Part shown: in pieces, positions 62,227 to 64,000 of the stretch
Layout of the letters: each line of letters begins with the position of its first letter
Position numbering within the stretch: position 1 is the first letter of the stretch
Source: Flavimaribacter sediminis
GTDB taxonomy: Bacteria > Pseudomonadota > Alphaproteobacteria > Rhizobiales > Rhizobiaceae
DNA length: 64,000 nt
Assembly (NCBI RefSeq): GCF_019492055.1
Contig: NZ_JAICBX010000002.1
Location: 744,001-808,000 of the forward strand
Direction of reading: 5' to 3'
Notes under the pieces: generated by a model
What the model was told of the DNA's origin: nothing
The model's database searches: none
What the model saw: the letters and a program-made list of their open reading frames with translations, nothing else
Made by a program: the position numbers and the translations under genes

Positions 62227-62767
62227 GCATACTCCTATTTTTGTAAGGAAATTCGATATGCATGTCCTTTGGATCACGAGCGATATAGATCAGCGGCGCC
62301 TCAAACATATTGTCTTCATAATACATGGCAACATCTCGCAGAACCAACTGCCTTAATTGCCCCGTTTCCGAGAATGTATTGACCCATTCTGCGTAAACCA
62401 CATTCTTTTCCCAATCTCTTACGCGAACATACTCGACCGCGACCCGGGACGAATTGAATATGAAATCCCAGACATCCTCGCCTCCATATCTCTTCGTGGC
62501 TCCGATCATCTGCAACATTCGGGTCAGCCATTTTCGGTTTGCAGAGTAGATCCACAAGACCGCCAATACGAATGCAATCGGTATTGACCACAGGATTTCA
62601 TCGATAAAAACATCCGTGAGAATTGCAGTTCCGTCTGCGTTCTCTAACTTCAGCTCGGAAAAATTGTCGTTGGTTGACTTGTAGATCAGGTAATCGAAGG
62701 CGTACGTCGTCAACCCGTGCATCAATGCGCGAACAATTAACTCGGTCTGACTGGGCTTCTCCTTCAT
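62216..62767 (-). CDS. DUF6338-like membrane protein
   Basis: 183-residue protein. The N-terminal half has two hydrophobic segments (ALMHGLTTYAFDYLIYK weak; LWSIPIAFVLAVLWIYSANR strong). The C-terminal half is a soluble domain: GEDVWDFIFNSSRVAVEYVR, WVNTFSETGQLRQLVLRDVA, MYYEDNMFEAPLIYIARDPK. The V-W-D-x-x-F start of the soluble domain and the E-x-x-L-x-D-V block agree with what I remember of DUF6338, function unknown. The DNA here is lower in G+C than the fab genes next to it, which hints at an accessory origin. Confidence 0.55.
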   Translation of the reverse strand: MKEKPSQTELIVRALMHGLTTYAFDYLIYKSTNDNFSELKLENADGTAILTDVFIDEILWSIPIAFVLAVLWIYSANRKWLTRMLQMIGATKRYGGEDVWDFIFNSSRVAVEYVRVRDWEKNVVYAEWVNTFSETGQLRQLVLRDVAMYYEDNMFEAPLIYIARDPKDMHIEFPYKNRSMHDG

Positions 62768-63018
62768 GGCGTAGCGTGGGTCTTATGCCGTAAGCGGGAT
62801 TATGCCGCATGAACGGGATGGCCGGCTATTGTGCCTAAATTCGATGGTGCTTCAGATCGACAAAATCAGCTATCGGTGTTGGGGCGGTATTCTGACTAAC
62901 AGGACGGAAAGCCGCCAGCAGTTACGAAAGCGTCCCGATACATGGACTACAATTCGCGACCAGGTTTTTGCGGCGAATTTTTCCCACGGCATCAGTGTCG
63001 CCAGCTTTGTCGCGAAAC

Positions 63019-64000
63019 TTAGGATTTGCGCGACAACAGCAGTGCCAATGCGGCCGAGATTGCCCCGAAAGCGCACGTGCCGGTCCAGCCCCACACAGCA
63101 TAGGCAGAGCCACCAATGCCAGCACCGACGGCACCCCCGGCGAGCATGGTTGCCATGAACACGGTGTTGAGCCGGCTTCGGGCGGCCGGATCGAGCGCAT
63201 AGATGCGCGCCTGATTGGCGACTTGCGAGGACTGCACCGCAAGGTCCATTACCACAATGCCGACAATCAGGCCGATGAGGGAACCTTGCCAAAGCCAGAA
63301 GATGAGGAAGGCGAGCACCACAAGGCCTGCGCCGATCGACACGACCATGGCCGGCCCGCGCCGGTCTGCTAAACCTCCGGCGACTGGCGCAGCGAGCGCG
63401 CCTGCAACCCCGACAAGTGCCAGAAGACCAACCGCAGTACCACCAAGCTGATAGGTTGGTTCAGCCAACAACAGCGCGAGATTCGACCAAAAACCGATGA
63501 AGGCTGCGAAGATCAGGAATTGCACCGCGACCGCTCGCCGGAGAACGCCATACGTCCGCACCAGCGTCCCGAGCGAGCCAAGCAGACGCGGATAGCTCAG
63601 ATCAGTTGTCGGCGGCACGCGGGGCAACCAGAGCGCCAACGCCACACCGATCGCAATCATCACGGCCGCCGCGAACCAGAACACGAAAGGCCAACCCCAA
63701 AGGTCCGAGATTGTGCCGCTGACGGTGCGTGCAACGAGGATGCCGATCAGGATGCCGCCTGTCACCTTGCCGAGAATGCGTCCGCGCTCCATTGGCGGGG
63801 CCAGATGCACGGCGAGCGGCACAATCTGCTGCGCAACTGTGGCGAACAGGCCGACCGCGAGGCTGGCTGCGGCAAGCCACACGAACCCCGGCGAGACAGC
63901 CGCGCCGATTAGCGCGGCCACAAGGACGGCGATGGTCGCGAGGATGAGGGATTTGCGTTCGAGTCGGTCCCCAAGTGGGGCGAGAAACAGCACGCCGAGC
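63019..64000 (-). CDS. MFS transporter, N-terminus outside the window
   Basis: At least 324 residues of a major facilitator superfamily permease; the gene runs off the right end. LFLAPLGDRLERKSLILATI is the loop 2-3 signature (G-x-x-x-D-R-x-x-R-K), placing the first two helices beyond the edge. GRILGKVTGGILIGILVART and AGALAAPVAGGLADRRGPAM give the remaining landmarks; roughly ten helices are visible. Relatives are annotated as drug or arabinose-type exporters; the compound is not known. Confidence 0.87.
   Translation of the reverse strand, partial: LGVLFLAPLGDRLERKSLILATIAVLVAALIGAAVSPGFVWLAAASLAVGLFATVAQQIVPLAVHLAPPMERGRILGKVTGGILIGILVARTVSGTISDLWGWPFVFWFAAAVMIAIGVALALWLPRVPPTTDLSYPRLLGSLGTLVRTYGVLRRAVAVQFLIFAAFIGFWSNLALLLAEPTYQLGGTAVGLLALVGVAGALAAPVAGGLADRRGPAMVVSIGAGLVVLAFLIFWLWQGSLIGLIVGIVVMDLAVQSSQVANQARIYALDPAARSRLNTVFMATMLAGGAVGAGIGGSAYAVWGWTGTCAFGAISAALALLLSRKS

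Noticed and set aside
62802-63158. A 118-codon plus-strand open frame before the MFS gene end
   Set aside because: The second half is antisense to the MFS gene and the composition (Arg, Cys, His, Gln) is not protein-like.
1-64000. CRISPR arrays
   Set aside because: No regularly spaced repeats of 25-40 bases with unique spacers were seen; the tttgtttcggg units are irregularly spaced and degenerate.

Overview
The window looks like part of the chromosome of an alphaproteobacterium of the order Hyphomicrobiales (Rhizobiales). The evidence is the order rpmH-rnpA-yidC-yihA-(pcs)-argB, then a HAD phosphatase, dapD-dapE, truA-fmt-def, rmuC and irr/fabA-fabB-fabI. A bacterial phosphatidylcholine synthase, an Irr-type Fur protein and a DUF1127 peptide support this. 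These are inferences from protein families and gene order; no searches were run.

Layout. (1) 1-7.3 kb: remains of an IS3 element, a DUF1127 peptide, then a divergent unit. One arm encodes a 2-oxoacid dehydrogenase complex with a split E2 (catalytic domain and lipoyl domain as separate genes, plus E1 alpha and beta). The other arm encodes a TRAP transporter and a MarR regulator. Two near-identical palindromes lie between the arms. (2) 7.3-10.1 kb: a broken hydrolase and nested IS3 and IS630 fragments. (3) 10.1-18.8 kb: one long minus-strand operon with TRAP transporter, IclR regulator, hydantoinase/oxoprolinase A and B subunits and a fumarylacetoacetate-hydrolase-type enzyme, preceded by a palindromic operator. 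(4) 19.5-20.7 kb: a dead IS5-family copy and tRNA-Arg(ACG), which marks the edge of the core region.

(5) 20.8-28.9 kb: an orphan sensor kinase, a flavoprotein disulfide reductase with a TVP38-type membrane protein, and the core genes rpmH, rnpA, yidC, yihA and pcs. (6) 28.9-36.1 kb: a GntR regulator divergent from a third TRAP operon, which continues into a dehydrogenase resembling 3-sulfolactaldehyde reductase and a large PHP/DUF3604-like protein. (7) 36.1-44.8 kb: msrB and argB, then a chaperone-usher (spore coat U type) pilus cluster bracketed by copies of a 32-bp repeat, then an EamA exporter and a HAD phosphatase. (8) 44.8-61.7 kb: a dipeptide-type ABC importer, a LOG protein, lysine biosynthesis, tRNA and translation-initiation genes, rmuC, irr and the unsaturated fatty acid genes. 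(9) 61.7 kb to the end: a ParS-like antitoxin-domain protein, a DUF6338-like membrane protein with a small companion, and a truncated MFS transporter.

The main theme is three complete TRAP systems, each with its own regulator family (MarR, IclR, GntR), its own recognisable palindromic operator and its own catabolic enzymes. They look like three self-contained modules for uptake and breakdown of organic anions. The most promising for new biochemistry are the GntR/TRAP/sulfolactaldehyde-reductase-like/PHP module and the 2-oxoacid dehydrogenase that lacks any visible peripheral-subunit-binding domain. The pilus cluster, whose chaperone lacks its second domain, is a likely recent insertion.
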